Assembly (NCBI RefSeq): GCF_007830435.1
Contig: NZ_VLLC01000006.1
Span: 96,029-160,028 of the forward strand
Reading direction: 5' to 3'
Source: Desulfobotulus alkaliphilus
Lineage (GTDB): Bacteria; Desulfobacterota; Desulfobacteria; Desulfobacterales; ASO4-4
DNA length: 64,000 nucleotides
Shown here in pieces: positions 52,433-62,156 of the stretch; position 1 is the first letter of the stretch, and each line of letters opens with the position of its first letter. The translations under genes were made by a program, and so were the position numbers. The notes under the pieces are model-generated. The model was given only the letters and a program-made list of their open reading frames with translations. It was not told where the DNA came from and ran no database searches.

Positions 52433-54996
52433 TGGGGTATCTCACAGGCAGGACAAAGGCCATAAAGGGGGTTTTCTGTGCCTTCCTTCTGATGATTTTG
52501 CCCGCCCTTTCCATAGGGATGGTCCTGCAGGAAGGGGAGGGGCAGGTGGTGGATGCTGCCCGGCGTACGGATAAGCTCCTTGAAAGTATTCTAAGGAGTG
52601 CCCCTGCGGGTATCGGTATGGTTGAACACCGTTTTATTACGGAGGTGAACGACTACATTCTGGATCTCACCGGTTACTCCAGAGAAGAGCTTATCGGTCA
52701 GAATGCCCGTATGCTGTATCCTTCAGAGGAAGACTATGATTTCGTGGGGCGGGAAAAATACAGACAGATCCGCAAGAAGGGTACAGGCTCTGTTGAAACC
52801 CGCTGGCTCAGAAAAGATGGGGAGATCCGCCATGTCATCCTTTCCTCAACCCCCCTTGACCTTGAAGATCTGGGGGCAGGGGTTACCTTTACGGTTCTTG
52901 ATATCACAGATCGCAAAATGGCAGAGACAAGGCTCCGGAAAAGCGAAGAACGTTTCAGAATGCGTTTTGAGGGAGCTTCAGCCATCATGATGCTGATTGA
53001 TCCTGAAACGGGGAGGGTTGTAGATGTCAACCCCGCAGCCCTTGCCTTTTACGGATGGCCCCGGAAGACACTGACCGCCATGCGTATTCAGGACATCAAT
53101 ACCCTTTCCTCCGAAGAGGTGAAAGTGGAAATGCAGAAGGCTTTTGCCAGTGCACGCAACTATTTTGAGTTTCGTCACAGGAGGGCGGATGGCTCCATCC
53201 GGGATGTGGCGGTTTTCAGCAGTGCCGTTGATGTGGGATCAAAAAAACTTCTTTTTTCCATCATCCATGACATTTCAGAACGCAAGGCAATGGAAGCCTC
53301 CCTTCTGTCCCGAACCCGCTGGTTTCTTTTCGGGCTTTCTCTTTTTATTGTTGTGTTGCTGAGCCTGACGGCAGGGCTTGTTGTCAGCCTCAGGCGACAG
53401 AGACAGGTCCGTCAGGCGCTGGAGGAAAATGAGGCCTCCCTGAAACGCCAGAATGCGGTTTTAAATGCCCTTTTGATCAATCTTTCAAGCGGGGTTTTCA
53501 TGGTGGAAGCCCCCGGCGGAAAGCCAATCATCGCCAACCCCATGGCGGAAAAACTGCTGGGTGTAGGCGTTCTGCCCGAGGCAAGCCGTGATAACCTTTC
53601 TGAAGTGTACAAAGCCCGTAAAGCAGGCAGCGGAGGGCCTTATCCTGTGGAAGAAATGCCCATCATCAGGGCCATGAAAGGAGAAAGTGCTTCCATTGAC
53701 GACATGATTGTGGAGCGTCCCGATGGCAGTGAGGTCTGGCTGGAGATTTTCGGGGTGCCCATCCGCAATGAAGGGGGGGAGGTCTGGGCTGGCCTTGTCC
53801 ATTTTCAGGATATTACGGCCAGAAAGAAGGCGGAAGTAGAGCGGGAAAAGTTGCAGAATCAGCTTTTTCAGGCCCAGAAGATGGAGTCCGTTGGTGTGCT
53901 GGCCGGTGGGGTTGCCCATGATTTCAACAATCTCATCCAGGTGATGCGGGGCAATCTTGAGCTTCTTTCCATGGAAACCTCCCTTGATGTCCGGAGCATA
54001 AAGCGCCTTCACGTGGTGACGGGAGCCATGGACAGGGCGGCAAAGCTGGTGCAGCAGCTTCTTCTTTTCAGCCGAAAGGTGGAGTCCGGCCGGATGAGGG
54101 TGAACCTGAATCAGGCCATCCGGGAAGTAAGCCGCCTTCTGGAACGCACCATTCCTAAAATGATTGCCATGGAGCTGCACCTTGCCTCTGATCTTGGGGC
54201 TGTGTGGGCGGATCCCGTGCAGATGGAGCAGACCCTTCTCAACCTTGCCAACAATGCGGCAGATGCCATGCCCGAGGGCGGCAGGCTTATTTTTGAAACG
54301 GAGAATGTGCTGCTGGGTGAAGACTTTGTCAGAACCCATCCTGAGCTGGGAGCAGGTTTCCATGTACTGCTCACTGTGTCGGATACGGGATCTGGCATGG
54401 ATGCTGCCACCCTCAAGCAGGCCTTTGATCCCTTTTTCACCACCAAGGAGGTGGGAAAGGGTACCGGCCTTGGCCTTGCTTCGGTATATGGCATTGTTAA
54501 AGCCCATGGAGGGCATGTCCTGTGTTACAGTGAGCCGGGTCATGGCAGCACCTTTCGGATCTACCTTCCTGTGCTGGATCAGGAGGTGGTTCAGGAAAAG
54601 AAACAGCCCGATGGGGATTGTTCTGAAAAGGGATACGAAACCATTCTTTTTGTGGAAGATGAAAGGCATCTCCGGGATCTGGGGCAGGAGGCCATGGAAG
54701 CCTTCGGCTATACCGTATTGACTGCCGGAAGCGGGGAAGAGGCTCTGGATCTTTATGCCGAAAAAGGCCCTGAAATTGATCTGGTTCTTCTGGATCTGAA
54801 TATGCCGGGCATGGGTGGGCAGAGGTGCCTGCTGGCGCTTTTGGAAAAAAATCCCCGTGTAAAGGTGCTGGTTTCAAGCGGATATTCGGCCAATGGTCAG
54901 GCCGCAGAGGTTCTGGCCTCAGGCGCAAAGGGTTTTATCGGAAAACCCTGGCAGCTGAAGGATCTGAAACAAAAGATTCGGCAAGTGCTGGGCTGA
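52429..54996 (+). CDS. Hybrid histidine kinase: TM-PAS-PAS-TM-PAS-HisKA-HATPase-REC
   Basis: An 855-residue protein. After a hydrophobic N-terminus (FCAFLLMILPALSIGMVL) come two PAS domains (about 50-165 and 170-285), a second hydrophobic segment (WFLFGLSLFIVVLLSLTAGL, about 297-320) and a third PAS (about 350-465). The kinase core uses GGVAHDFNNLIQ (His497), a different subtype from the three preceding kinases, with NLANNAADAM and [10 protein letters not shown]. The C-terminal receiver has VFVEDE-type acidic residues and VLLDLNMPGMGG. There is no Hpt. If both hydrophobic segments cross the membrane, PAS1-2 would be periplasmic. It overlaps the upstream kinase by 4 bases. Confidence 0.86.
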   Translation: MMGYLTGRTKAIKGVFCAFLLMILPALSIGMVLQEGEGQVVDAARRTDKLLESILRSAPAGIGMVEHRFITEVNDYILDLTGYSREELIGQNARMLYPSEEDYDFVGREKYRQIRKKGTGSVETRWLRKDGEIRHVILSSTPLDLEDLGAGVTFTVLDITDRKMAETRLRKSEERFRMRFEGASAIMMLIDPETGRVVDVNPAALAFYGWPRKTLTAMRIQDINTLSSEEVKVEMQKAFASARNYFEFRHRRADGSIRDVAVFSSAVDVGSKKLLFSIIHDISERKAMEASLLSRTRWFLFGLSLFIVVLLSLTAGLVVSLRRQRQVRQALEENEASLKRQNAVLNALLINLSSGVFMVEAPGGKPIIANPMAEKLLGVGVLPEASRDNLSEVYKARKAGSGGPYPVEEMPIIRAMKGESASIDDMIVERPDGSEVWLEIFGVPIRNEGGEVWAGLVHFQDITARKKAEVEREKLQNQLFQAQKMESVGVLAGGVAHDFNNLIQVMRGNLELLSMETSLDVRSIKRLHVVTGAMDRAAKLVQQLLLFSRKVESGRMRVNLNQAIREVSRLLERTIPKMIAMELHLASDLGAVWADPVQMEQTLLNLANNAADAMPEGGRLIFETENVLLGEDFVRTHPELGAGFHVLLTVSDTGSGMDAATLKQAFDPFFTTKEVGKGTGLGLASVYGIVKAHGGHVLCYSEPGHGSTFRIYLPVLDQEVVQEKKQPDGDCSEKGYETILFVEDERHLRDLGQEAMEAFGYTVLTAGSGEEALDLYAEKGPEIDLVLLDLNMPGMGGQRCLLALLEKNPRVKVLVSSGYSANGQAAEVLASGAKGFIGKPWQLKDLKQKIRQVLG

Positions 54997-55133
54997 AGTC
55001 ACACACCGTATCTGGAGCATAAAGAAACAGAAAAATGGCTGGCCTCCCCTGCCTGACCGAATCTTTAATTTCTTGAATAAAAGCAGGTCTTATGTCATTT
55101 TCAGGTATATCTATATAAATTTTGTTCTGGTTT

Positions 55134-55352
55134 TCTTGATCTTTCAGCCACAAGAGCCTTCAGTCAGAGAAATTACATGCCCAGATTCTGCCCTTGCCTG
55201 CGGGCACCCGTAAAGGGTGCCCCTACACAAAAACAGGGCCGTAAAAACCATTCGTAGGGGCAGGCCTTGCGCCTGCCCGTATTAAAGCTCGCACCATGGG
55301 CCTGACAACAACCGGACCAGCAAGCTGTGGCTGAGTCAGGGTAGTAATCAGA
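55134..55352 (-). mobile_element. MITE-like element, copy C (inverted, one end worn)
   Basis: Inverted relative to the copies at 23831 and 31355. The intact end GTAATCAGA lies at 55344-55352. The other end (about 55134-55150) reads TCTTGATCTTTCAGCC, a shortened and mutated inverted repeat. Interior blocks GCGGGCACCCGTAAAGGGTG and CGTAGGGGCAGGCCTTGCGC are conserved. No target duplication remains. The rest of 54997-55462 holds no gene. Confidence 0.8.
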
Positions 55353-55462
55353 AAAGAGTATAAACAACGGAAGCCTGAATGAATCTGCCTTGTCACAGGT
55401 CTTCCACCGGACGCATCCACTCCCCGGTTCTCAATAAAACTTATTATAGAACAGGACTCCCC

Positions 55463-56683
55463 ATGCGTGTGCTGATAGCAGAAGACGACAGTGTTTCCCG
55501 CACCGTGCTGGAAGCCATTCTCAAAAAAAACAATTACAGCGTCCTTGTCACCGAGAATGGCGTGGAAGCCTTTGAGGCCCTGTGCCAGCCGGATGCTCCG
55601 GCCATTGCCATACTGGACTGGATGATGCCACGCATGACGGGCCTTGAAGTGGTGCAGCAAATACGCCTTGAATACAGGGAACGCTCACCCTACATCATCA
55701 TGCTCACCTCCAGAAAGGATGCTCAAAGTCTGGTACAGGCCCTGGGAAGCGGTGCCGATGATTACCTGGCCAAGCCCTATGGTCCCGAAGAACTTCTGGC
55801 AAGAATCCGCGTGGGAGAGCGCATGGTGCAGATGCAAAATGCCCTTGCCGACCATGCAAGGGAGATGGAGGCACTGGCCGAAGCAAGGGCAAAGCAGCTT
55901 ATCCATGCAGACCGCATGGCCACCCTTGGTGTTCTGTCCGCAAGCATGGCCCATGAAATCAATAATCCCGTCACCTTCATATCCGGCAACACCCAAACCC
56001 TTCAAAGGGCCTGGACAATTCTGACAGAAAACCTGAAAAACAGAAAAGCCCTCCCTCAAGATGATCCCCAGATATCCTTCATTCTGGAAGAAACGCCAGC
56101 CATGCTTGAGGGAATTCTCAAAGGCGTCAACCGGATCACGCAGATTGTAAAGGGACTTAAGCTCTATGCCCACAAAGGTGCCGGAGAAAAAACCATCTGT
56201 TTCATACAGGATATTCTGAAAAACGCCCTTGAGTTCTGCCAGAATATCATACAGCCCCACATGGAAATCCATGTGGATGTGCCTGAAGATCTCCCTGAAG
56301 TTTTTGTCCACCCCCAGCAGATAGAGCAGGTTTTCATCAACCTCATCACCAATGCCGTCCATGCCATGGGTAAAAGCCATTCGGGAGAAATCCGCATAAT
56401 GGCCAGCATCAGAGAAAACCGGATGCGGATTGAAATAAAAGACAAAGGGCCAGGCATTCCTGCAGATGTCCTCCCAAAGATCTTCCAGCCCTTTTTTACA
56501 ACAAAAAAAGCAGGGGATGGTACAGGCTTAGGCCTTGCCATCATCAAAGACATCCTTGAGGAGCATGGGGGGGATCTCCATGCCGCCAATGCTGTGGAAG
56601 GCGGTGCCGTCTTCACCTTTCACCTGCCCCTGAACCAGCCATACGTACAAACCGGCCCCCTTCATTTAAGGAGAAAACCATGA
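55463..56683 (+). CDS. Receiver-histidine kinase fusion
   Basis: A 406-residue soluble protein. Receiver at residues 1-122 (VLIAEDDSVSRTVLEAI, Asp52 in AILDWMMPRMTG, MLTSRKD, YLAKPYG), then a coiled linker. The kinase core has [18 protein letters not shown] (His164), NLITNAVHAMGKS, DKGPGIP and GDGTGLGLAII. The ATG at 55463 directly precedes the first receiver strand and follows AGGA; the longer frame from 55379 adds a stretch without homology. It overlaps the next receiver gene by 4 bases, forming a unit with that gene and CheA. Confidence 0.86.
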   Translation: MRVLIAEDDSVSRTVLEAILKKNNYSVLVTENGVEAFEALCQPDAPAIAILDWMMPRMTGLEVVQQIRLEYRERSPYIIMLTSRKDAQSLVQALGSGADDYLAKPYGPEELLARIRVGERMVQMQNALADHAREMEALAEARAKQLIHADRMATLGVLSASMAHEINNPVTFISGNTQTLQRAWTILTENLKNRKALPQDDPQISFILEETPAMLEGILKGVNRITQIVKGLKLYAHKGAGEKTICFIQDILKNALEFCQNIIQPHMEIHVDVPEDLPEVFVHPQQIEQVFINLITNAVHAMGKSHSGEIRIMASIRENRMRIEIKDKGPGIPADVLPKIFQPFFTTKKAGDGTGLGLAIIKDILEEHGGDLHAANAVEGGAVFTFHLPLNQPYVQTGPLHLRRKP

Positions 56684-57114
56684 AAGGAAACCTTCTGATT
56701 GTTGATGATGAAAAGGAAATCCGTGACATGCTGAGCCGGCACTTCCGCCTCTTGGGTTATGATGTTCTCACTGCGGAGCATGGTCTGGATGCCCTTTCCA
56801 TTCTGCAAAAAAAACGGGTGGATGTGGTCATCAGCGATATCATCATGCCGGAAATGGACGGCGTGGATCTTCTCCGGGAAATCCGGAAACAGTATCCCAT
56901 GGTACGCATCATCATGATCACAGGCTATGTGACCCTTGAAAATGCCCTGGCCTGCATGCGCAATCAGGCGGACACCTGTATTTTTAAGCCCCTCAATGAT
57001 CTCGGCGAACTGGAGGAAGCGGTGCAGATTGCCATTGCGGCCCAGACCCGCTGGACCCGTAAATTCAGAGAACTCAAAGGCATGAAACCCGATACCCATG
57101 GGGGACAGTCATGA
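56680..57114 (+). CDS. Single-domain response regulator, CheY-like
   Basis: A 144-residue receiver: LLIVDDEKEIRDMLSRHFRL, Asp53 in VVISDIIMPEMDGVD, the Thr of MITGYV and the Lys of IFKPLND. The short C-terminal tail has no output fold. It overlaps the kinase upstream and cheA downstream (each ATGA), so it is a likely phosphate acceptor of one or both. Whether it binds a flagellar motor cannot be told. Confidence 0.88.
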   Translation: MKGNLLIVDDEKEIRDMLSRHFRLLGYDVLTAEHGLDALSILQKKRVDVVISDIIMPEMDGVDLLREIRKQYPMVRIIMITGYVTLENALACMRNQADTCIFKPLNDLGELEEAVQIAIAAQTRWTRKFRELKGMKPDTHGGQS

Positions 57115-59255
57115 ACTTTTCAGAAATGGGCATAGACCCTGAACTCCATGCGGAATTCATTGATGAGGCCTTAGATGGCATGGCGCAGATTTCCGATCTC
57201 TTTGTGCGCCTGGAAGCAGACCCGGACAATCAGGAAATCATGGGGGCCATCTTCCGCCCCATCCATTCCATCAAGGGCAATGCCGCCTTTTTCGGTCTCA
57301 TGCAGACCAAGGTGCTGGCCCATGAGCTGGAAACCCTTTTAGACCGCATCCGCAAGGGCGGGGTTGCCGTTACTTCCGGCATCACGGATATTCTGCTCAG
57401 GGGTTCCGATGCCCTCATCGCCATGCTGCAGCGCTCTCGCCAGAATGAAAGGGAAGTGCAGGATGCCCTTGCCTTTGAAAACCTTGTCAATGCCGTCACC
57501 CATGCGGCAGAGGGCGAAGAGGCCAGTGAAAGCATCCTGTGGCGAAAACTCATGGATCAGCTTGGCAGTTTTCCCGATGCCATGGAAACGGCAAGGGAGC
57601 TTGCCGGATTTACCGCAGCAGGCAGGGCCGTACTGGACAACAGGCCTGCAGAAGATAAAGACACCTTTGAAACAGACCGTAACGCTCCTGATTTTACCCA
57701 TGAAATAAGAACCATACTGGAAAACACAGGGGCTGAACCCGATGCCAAAATACTCACAGCGCTTTTTACGGACTGCCTTCACGCTGCCTGTAATGAAGAA
57801 TCAAAGGAATATGCAAAAAAAGCACTGGGGGAAATCCCCATGCTGGATGCCAGTATCGGCCTTGGCGATGAAATCTCAAGGGAATCCCTGCTGGGGCACC
57901 TTGCGGACATGGAAAAATCCGGTGCATGGAACCAGCTCCTGCCGGAGGAAAATCCCAGAGAAAAACCAGAAGAAAAGATCGTAGAAAAAACAGAAAACGG
58001 GGCAGCAGACAAAAAAACCTCCCCGGATCAGACAGAAAAAGAACCGGAGGCAGCTTCACATACTTCCGGCAAAACCATGCGCATTCCCGAAGAACGCATT
58101 GATGCCTTTTTGTCCTATGTGGGGGATCTGGTCACCCTTGGTGAAATGTACCGTCACCTTCAGACGAGAATCACCTCCATTCCTTCAGCCCACGGCGCTG
58201 CCATGGAGCTTCGCCGCACCAATGAGTCCTTTGGCAACCTTTCCATGGCACTCCAGAACAGCATCATGGCCATACGCAAGGTGCCCATGAAATCCCTTCT
58301 GCAACGTTGCCCCCGCATGGTGCGCGACATTGCCACGGTCAGCGGAAAAATCATTGAAACCCAGATACTGGGCAATGAGATCCTTGTGGATAAAAGCCTC
58401 ATTGATACCTTTGAAGCCCCCCTCACCCATATGGTGAGAAACGCCGCAGACCATGGCATAGAAAGGCCAGAAGAAAGGCTTGCTCAGGGAAAACCTGAAA
58501 AGGGCCATATACGCATTGAAGCTTCCGAAGCCGGTGAGGATATCATCCTCAGGGTAAAGGATGATGGCCGGGGCTTAAACCTTGATGCCCTGAGGCTGAA
58601 AGCCCTTGAACTCGGATTTATCTCCCACGATGAAAAGCTTTCGGAAGAAGCCCTTGTATCCCTTCTTTTCCGCTCCGGCGTTTCCACGGCCGAAGAGGTC
58701 ACGGACATCTCCGGCCGGGGTGTGGGCATGGATGTGGTGAAAACCAGCATAGAACAGATGGGCGGCCGCATTGCCGTGGAAACGACAAAGAATCAAGGCT
58801 CTGTTTTTGAAATACGGCTTCCTAAAACCGTAAACACCCAGATACTCACCGGCTTCATTGTGGTCATGGAAAAGACCCGCTACATCTTTCCCATGGAAAG
58901 CATTGTGCGCTGCTTTGCCCCGGAAGAAGGAGAAATTGTCACCATCCCCAGAAAGGGCCGCTGCGTTCAGGACAGGGGCGACTGGATACGGGTCCGCAGG
59001 CTCACGGAATGCTTTCAGCCGCACAAAGAAAAAAACAGGGAAAGTGATCTTCCCGAAGGCATTGTGGTGGTGGTGGAAAGCGACACCGGCAGAATTGCCG
59101 TGCATGTGGATGCCATTGAAGGTGTACAGAAAATGGTTTTAAAGGAAATTCAGGGATTGAATATGAACGACAACTTCTTTGCAGGGGGTGCCCTCATGGG
59201 AGATGGCACGGTTGCCATGATTGTGCATGTGGCCAGCATCACAACAGAAAAATAG
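57111..59255 (+). CDS. cheA: Chemotaxis-type histidine kinase CheA
   Basis: A 714-residue CheA. The N-terminal Hpt domain has IHSIKGNAAFFGL (His52). The linker region lacks a clear CheY-binding P2 domain and contains a Lys/Glu/Pro-rich stretch (about 280-320). A dimerisation domain, ATPase motifs (HMVRNAADHGIERPEERLAQ, VKDDGRGLN, ISGRGVGMDVV) and a C-terminal CheW-like domain (FIVVMEKTRYIFPMESI, IVVVVESD) follow. No cheW, cheR or cheB is next to it. A chemoreceptor C-terminal fragment lies just behind. It may serve an alternative (non-motility) pathway with the receivers at 55463 and 56680; this is inferred. Confidence 0.9.
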   Translation: MNFSEMGIDPELHAEFIDEALDGMAQISDLFVRLEADPDNQEIMGAIFRPIHSIKGNAAFFGLMQTKVLAHELETLLDRIRKGGVAVTSGITDILLRGSDALIAMLQRSRQNEREVQDALAFENLVNAVTHAAEGEEASESILWRKLMDQLGSFPDAMETARELAGFTAAGRAVLDNRPAEDKDTFETDRNAPDFTHEIRTILENTGAEPDAKILTALFTDCLHAACNEESKEYAKKALGEIPMLDASIGLGDEISRESLLGHLADMEKSGAWNQLLPEENPREKPEEKIVEKTENGAADKKTSPDQTEKEPEAASHTSGKTMRIPEERIDAFLSYVGDLVTLGEMYRHLQTRITSIPSAHGAAMELRRTNESFGNLSMALQNSIMAIRKVPMKSLLQRCPRMVRDIATVSGKIIETQILGNEILVDKSLIDTFEAPLTHMVRNAADHGIERPEERLAQGKPEKGHIRIEASEAGEDIILRVKDDGRGLNLDALRLKALELGFISHDEKLSEEALVSLLFRSGVSTAEEVTDISGRGVGMDVVKTSIEQMGGRIAVETTKNQGSVFEIRLPKTVNTQILTGFIVVMEKTRYIFPMESIVRCFAPEEGEIVTIPRKGRCVQDRGDWIRVRRLTECFQPHKEKNRESDLPEGIVVVVESDTGRIAVHVDAIEGVQKMVLKEIQGLNMNDNFFAGGALMGDGTVAMIVHVASITTEK

Positions 59256-59309
59256 ATTTTCATCCCCCATTTATCCAGTCTGCAACCAGAGCGCAGCCCG
59301 GTTTTTTTA

Positions 59310-59474
59310 ACCAGTACCTCCCTTGCCGAAGGTGCCAGCGAGCAGGCCCAGAGCATTGAGCAGATCAACAAAGCGGTTGCTGAAATGGACAAGGTGGTAC
59401 AGCAGAATGCGGCCAATGCAGAAGAATCCGCATCCGAAGAAATGAGCGCTCAGGCTGAACACCTGATAAGCTGA
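59310..59474 (+). pseudogene. C-terminal remnant of a methyl-accepting chemotaxis protein
   Basis: An in-frame stretch of 54 codons reads SLAEGASEQAQSIEQINKAV, then EMDKVVQQNAANAEESASEE and SAQAEHLIS before a stop at 59472. This is the distal cytoplasmic helix of a chemoreceptor. There is no start codon, and the rest of the gene is missing. It lies 55 bases after cheA on the same strand, suggesting that cheA once had a receptor gene next to it. Confidence 0.8.
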
Positions 59475-59515
59475 AAGAGAATAGAAAAGAACATGCAAGC
59501 AGATACGCAGCTCGT

Positions 59516-61060
59516 CTATTGAGCAAGCTCCCATTCAAAACCACTGATATTACGTTCGTCTCTGCTGAAAGCCACGGCAATGAGGTAAACGGCTTCTGAG
59601 TCAGCCATATATTTTTTTGCATATCCTTTATTTTTGATCTGGCTCAGTGCTTTTCCAGATGCATGGTCGCTCATTTTAAACTCAAAAATATAAGCCTTCC
59701 CCTCAAAAAGCACTGTCATATCCATATTGCCGTGGCTGCTCACGTCTTCAGCCCTTACTTCCAGACCAAGGGCACTGAAATAGCAGTAAAAAACAGAGCA
59801 ATAATACCCTTCATAGGCAGCCATGCTGTTTTTTCTATACCAGTCATGGAGAATGGCTGCAAAAAAACTGTAGAAAACTTCTTTCAATGCATCGGGCTGG
59901 CCATGGCGCAGGCATTGAATCACGGTTCGTATGGACTTTTTCATTTCCGCAGGCTGCTGGGTAAAACAGGTGAGCAGATACTCTGTAAAACTTTTTTTTA
60001 CCTCGAAATTGGGATAATTCAGACGATAGAGAACCTCGCCGGGAAGCACTTCCTCATGGGCAGTAATGGTAAGATAGCCCGTCTGAAAGAGCAGGGTTTC
60101 CACAAAAATATTATCCAGCTCAAAGCTGCCAAGGAGTTCCGCTCCCACTTCAAGCTTCTCAATGCCCGGAATGGGATAATGCCGCTCCATAAGAAGCTGA
60201 AGAAGAAAAGCGGGTGTGCCGCTTTCAAACCAGTAGTTTCTGAAAAGTCCTTCTCTGAAAAAATTCAGGATGCTGAAGGGGTTATAAACCTTCTTTCCTA
60301 ACCAGGAATAACCATTATACCAGCGCCGTATATCATCAAGGTTTTGTCCTTTCAGATGCTCTTCAAAAACACAAACAAGCTCCGATTCTGTAAGTCCGCA
60401 GATGGTTGCAAACATGGGGGAAAGGGTAATATCCACAAGATTGTTAAGCCCGGAAAACAGGCTTACCTTGGAAAACTTTGACACCCCTGTGATAAAAACA
60501 AAGTGAAGATGGGCATCACTGTCTTTAATTACAGAATAAAAGTTTTTCAAGCCATCCCGGATCTCCTCAACCCTGTCTCTGTGTATAATGTTATCCAGAA
60601 TGGGCTTGTCGTATTCATCCACAAGAAGCACAACCCGTTGATTATACTTCATGGACACAGACTCTATCAGCTGGGCAAAACGGCCTGAAATACTCTTAAA
60701 ATCAGACACAACACCAAATTTTTGTTCATAAAAATACAATATTTCAGCTATTTTTTCTTCCAGCTCACTCCGGCTTCCAATAATACCCTGCCCAAAGGAT
60801 ACACGAATCACAGGATAAACCTGTTCCCAGTCCCGCTTATTTTCCAGCCACAGCTCCTGAAACAGCCTACGGTTTCCCTCAAAAGCTTCTTTTAATGTAT
60901 CGACCATCAAAGACTTACCAAAACGCCTCGGCCTGGAAAGAAAATAGTATTTGCCTGTTTCTTCAAGATCATGCACGAATATGGATTTATCCACATAGGC
61001 ATACCCATTCTCGATGATCTCCCGTAAATTACTGATTCCGACGGGTAGTTTTTTCATCAT
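59516..61060 (-). CDS. AAA-ATPase-like / PD-(D/E)XK nuclease-domain protein (DUF1703 type)
   Basis: A 514-residue protein. The N-terminal AAA-like domain begins LPVGISNLREIIENGYAYVD, has a P-loop variant SRPRRFGKSLMVDTL and Walker B VVLLVDEYDKPILDN. The C-terminal domain has a nuclease-like core, HGNMDMTVLFEGKAYIFEFK, with D and E-x-K, as in the PDDEXK_9/DUF1703 family. The family occurs in many copies in anaerobes, often in variable regions; its role is unsettled. The ATG at 61060 follows GGAGA by 4 bases. A longer frame from 61105 is less likely. Confidence 0.85.
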   Translation of the reverse strand: MMKKLPVGISNLREIIENGYAYVDKSIFVHDLEETGKYYFLSRPRRFGKSLMVDTLKEAFEGNRRLFQELWLENKRDWEQVYPVIRVSFGQGIIGSRSELEEKIAEILYFYEQKFGVVSDFKSISGRFAQLIESVSMKYNQRVVLLVDEYDKPILDNIIHRDRVEEIRDGLKNFYSVIKDSDAHLHFVFITGVSKFSKVSLFSGLNNLVDITLSPMFATICGLTESELVCVFEEHLKGQNLDDIRRWYNGYSWLGKKVYNPFSILNFFREGLFRNYWFESGTPAFLLQLLMERHYPIPGIEKLEVGAELLGSFELDNIFVETLLFQTGYLTITAHEEVLPGEVLYRLNYPNFEVKKSFTEYLLTCFTQQPAEMKKSIRTVIQCLRHGQPDALKEVFYSFFAAILHDWYRKNSMAAYEGYYCSVFYCYFSALGLEVRAEDVSSHGNMDMTVLFEGKAYIFEFKMSDHASGKALSQIKNKGYAKKYMADSEAVYLIAVAFSRDERNISGFEWELAQ

Positions 61061-62156
61061 TTTATCTCCATTATACGCCCATGCCTGCTTTTTCAACACA
61101 GACATCAGAAATCCATAAAAACCTTGAATATAAAAAGAAAGTCTCCCTTCCAGAACCGCTCAAAGCTCTATAAAAGGAGACTTTCCATGTTCAAACACCA
61201 GCATCAAATATTAAGCCACCCGCATTGGGATTGCAAGGATAAGGTATTGGATTGTGTTTTTCACGGGCAGGATAATACATTCCCCAATCCGTGAAGCTTT
61301 TGCACCCTAAAAGCCCTGCTTCTTTTATTGCTGCTGCAATTATACACACAGGCTTTCACTTTACTTAAATCCATAAAAACCCTTCTTGCCATTGCCCACC
61401 CGGATTTCCGGGTAGAACTGGCCCGTTCTGCCGTAAAAGCCGGACTCTTCCGTGCAGAGGATCTGTCTTTTCTCAAAACCGAAGCCTGTTGTTTAATGTT
61501 TTTTTCTGGAACATGAGTTCAAAGGGCTGAAGTTGATAAGTAATATGATTTTTTTGATCTTGCATTTAATACCGACTGCATGATAAAAGATGTCTATATA
61601 TTTTTTCAGATACGTTTTTGTAATTATTTGACAATTAAACCCCAGAACACCTCCATTTTTACCACATGTCAGATGGAGCATATAAAAAAATTCTGACTCT
61701 CCTAAGGATAAGTGCGTACCCCTTTCATCTGCTTCTAAATAAGAATGAGAAAGCTGTGAAGATAAAAAATTTTTACATGGCTAAAATATTGCGGGGGGGG
61801 GTAGGCGTTCTGGCAGAGCCCCTCTTTTCTATACCTTCCAAAAAATGGACCCCTTACTTAAAAAAAACATCCTTGTCCTCCTGTCCTGCTTCAATTTTTT
61901 TTCACTCCACAATTCAGCTCTTCCCTGTGGCTATACCGGGTAATGGCAGAAACTTCTTACCTTCACCCATTCTTTTGCTTTCATAAACGTTCAGAAAATA
62001 AGAAATTAAAAAATACCGTTTCTATCGCTCAAATAAAATTATTCAAAACCCATAAGTTCCATAACACAAAGAAATAATACCTGATCTATTATTATTTATT
62101 CAAATCAAAAACAAAAAAGCAGGCTGAAGCAAAAAACCATGGGAGGAGATTTCATT
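61061..62156. other. Gene-poor region with remnants
   Basis: No intact gene. An inverted repeat AAAGTCTCC (61138-61146) / GGAGACTTT (61176-61184) lies upstream of a short frame at 61187 with a good ribosome site (AAAAGGAG) but no recognised homology. A CoA-transferase fragment is described separately. A run of eight G at 61794-61801 and AT-rich sequence fill the rest, with the chemoreceptor promoter probably after 62000. Confidence 0.45.
61355..61498 (+). pseudogene. C-terminal fragment of an acetyl-CoA hydrolase/CoA-transferase
   Basis: The frame reads SIKTLLAIAHPDFRVELARS then AVKAGLF, matching the last helices of acetyl-CoA hydrolase/4-hydroxybutyrate CoA-transferase family proteins (IAHPDFR is characteristic). 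Nothing upstream continues the match, so only the tail remains. Confidence 0.5.
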
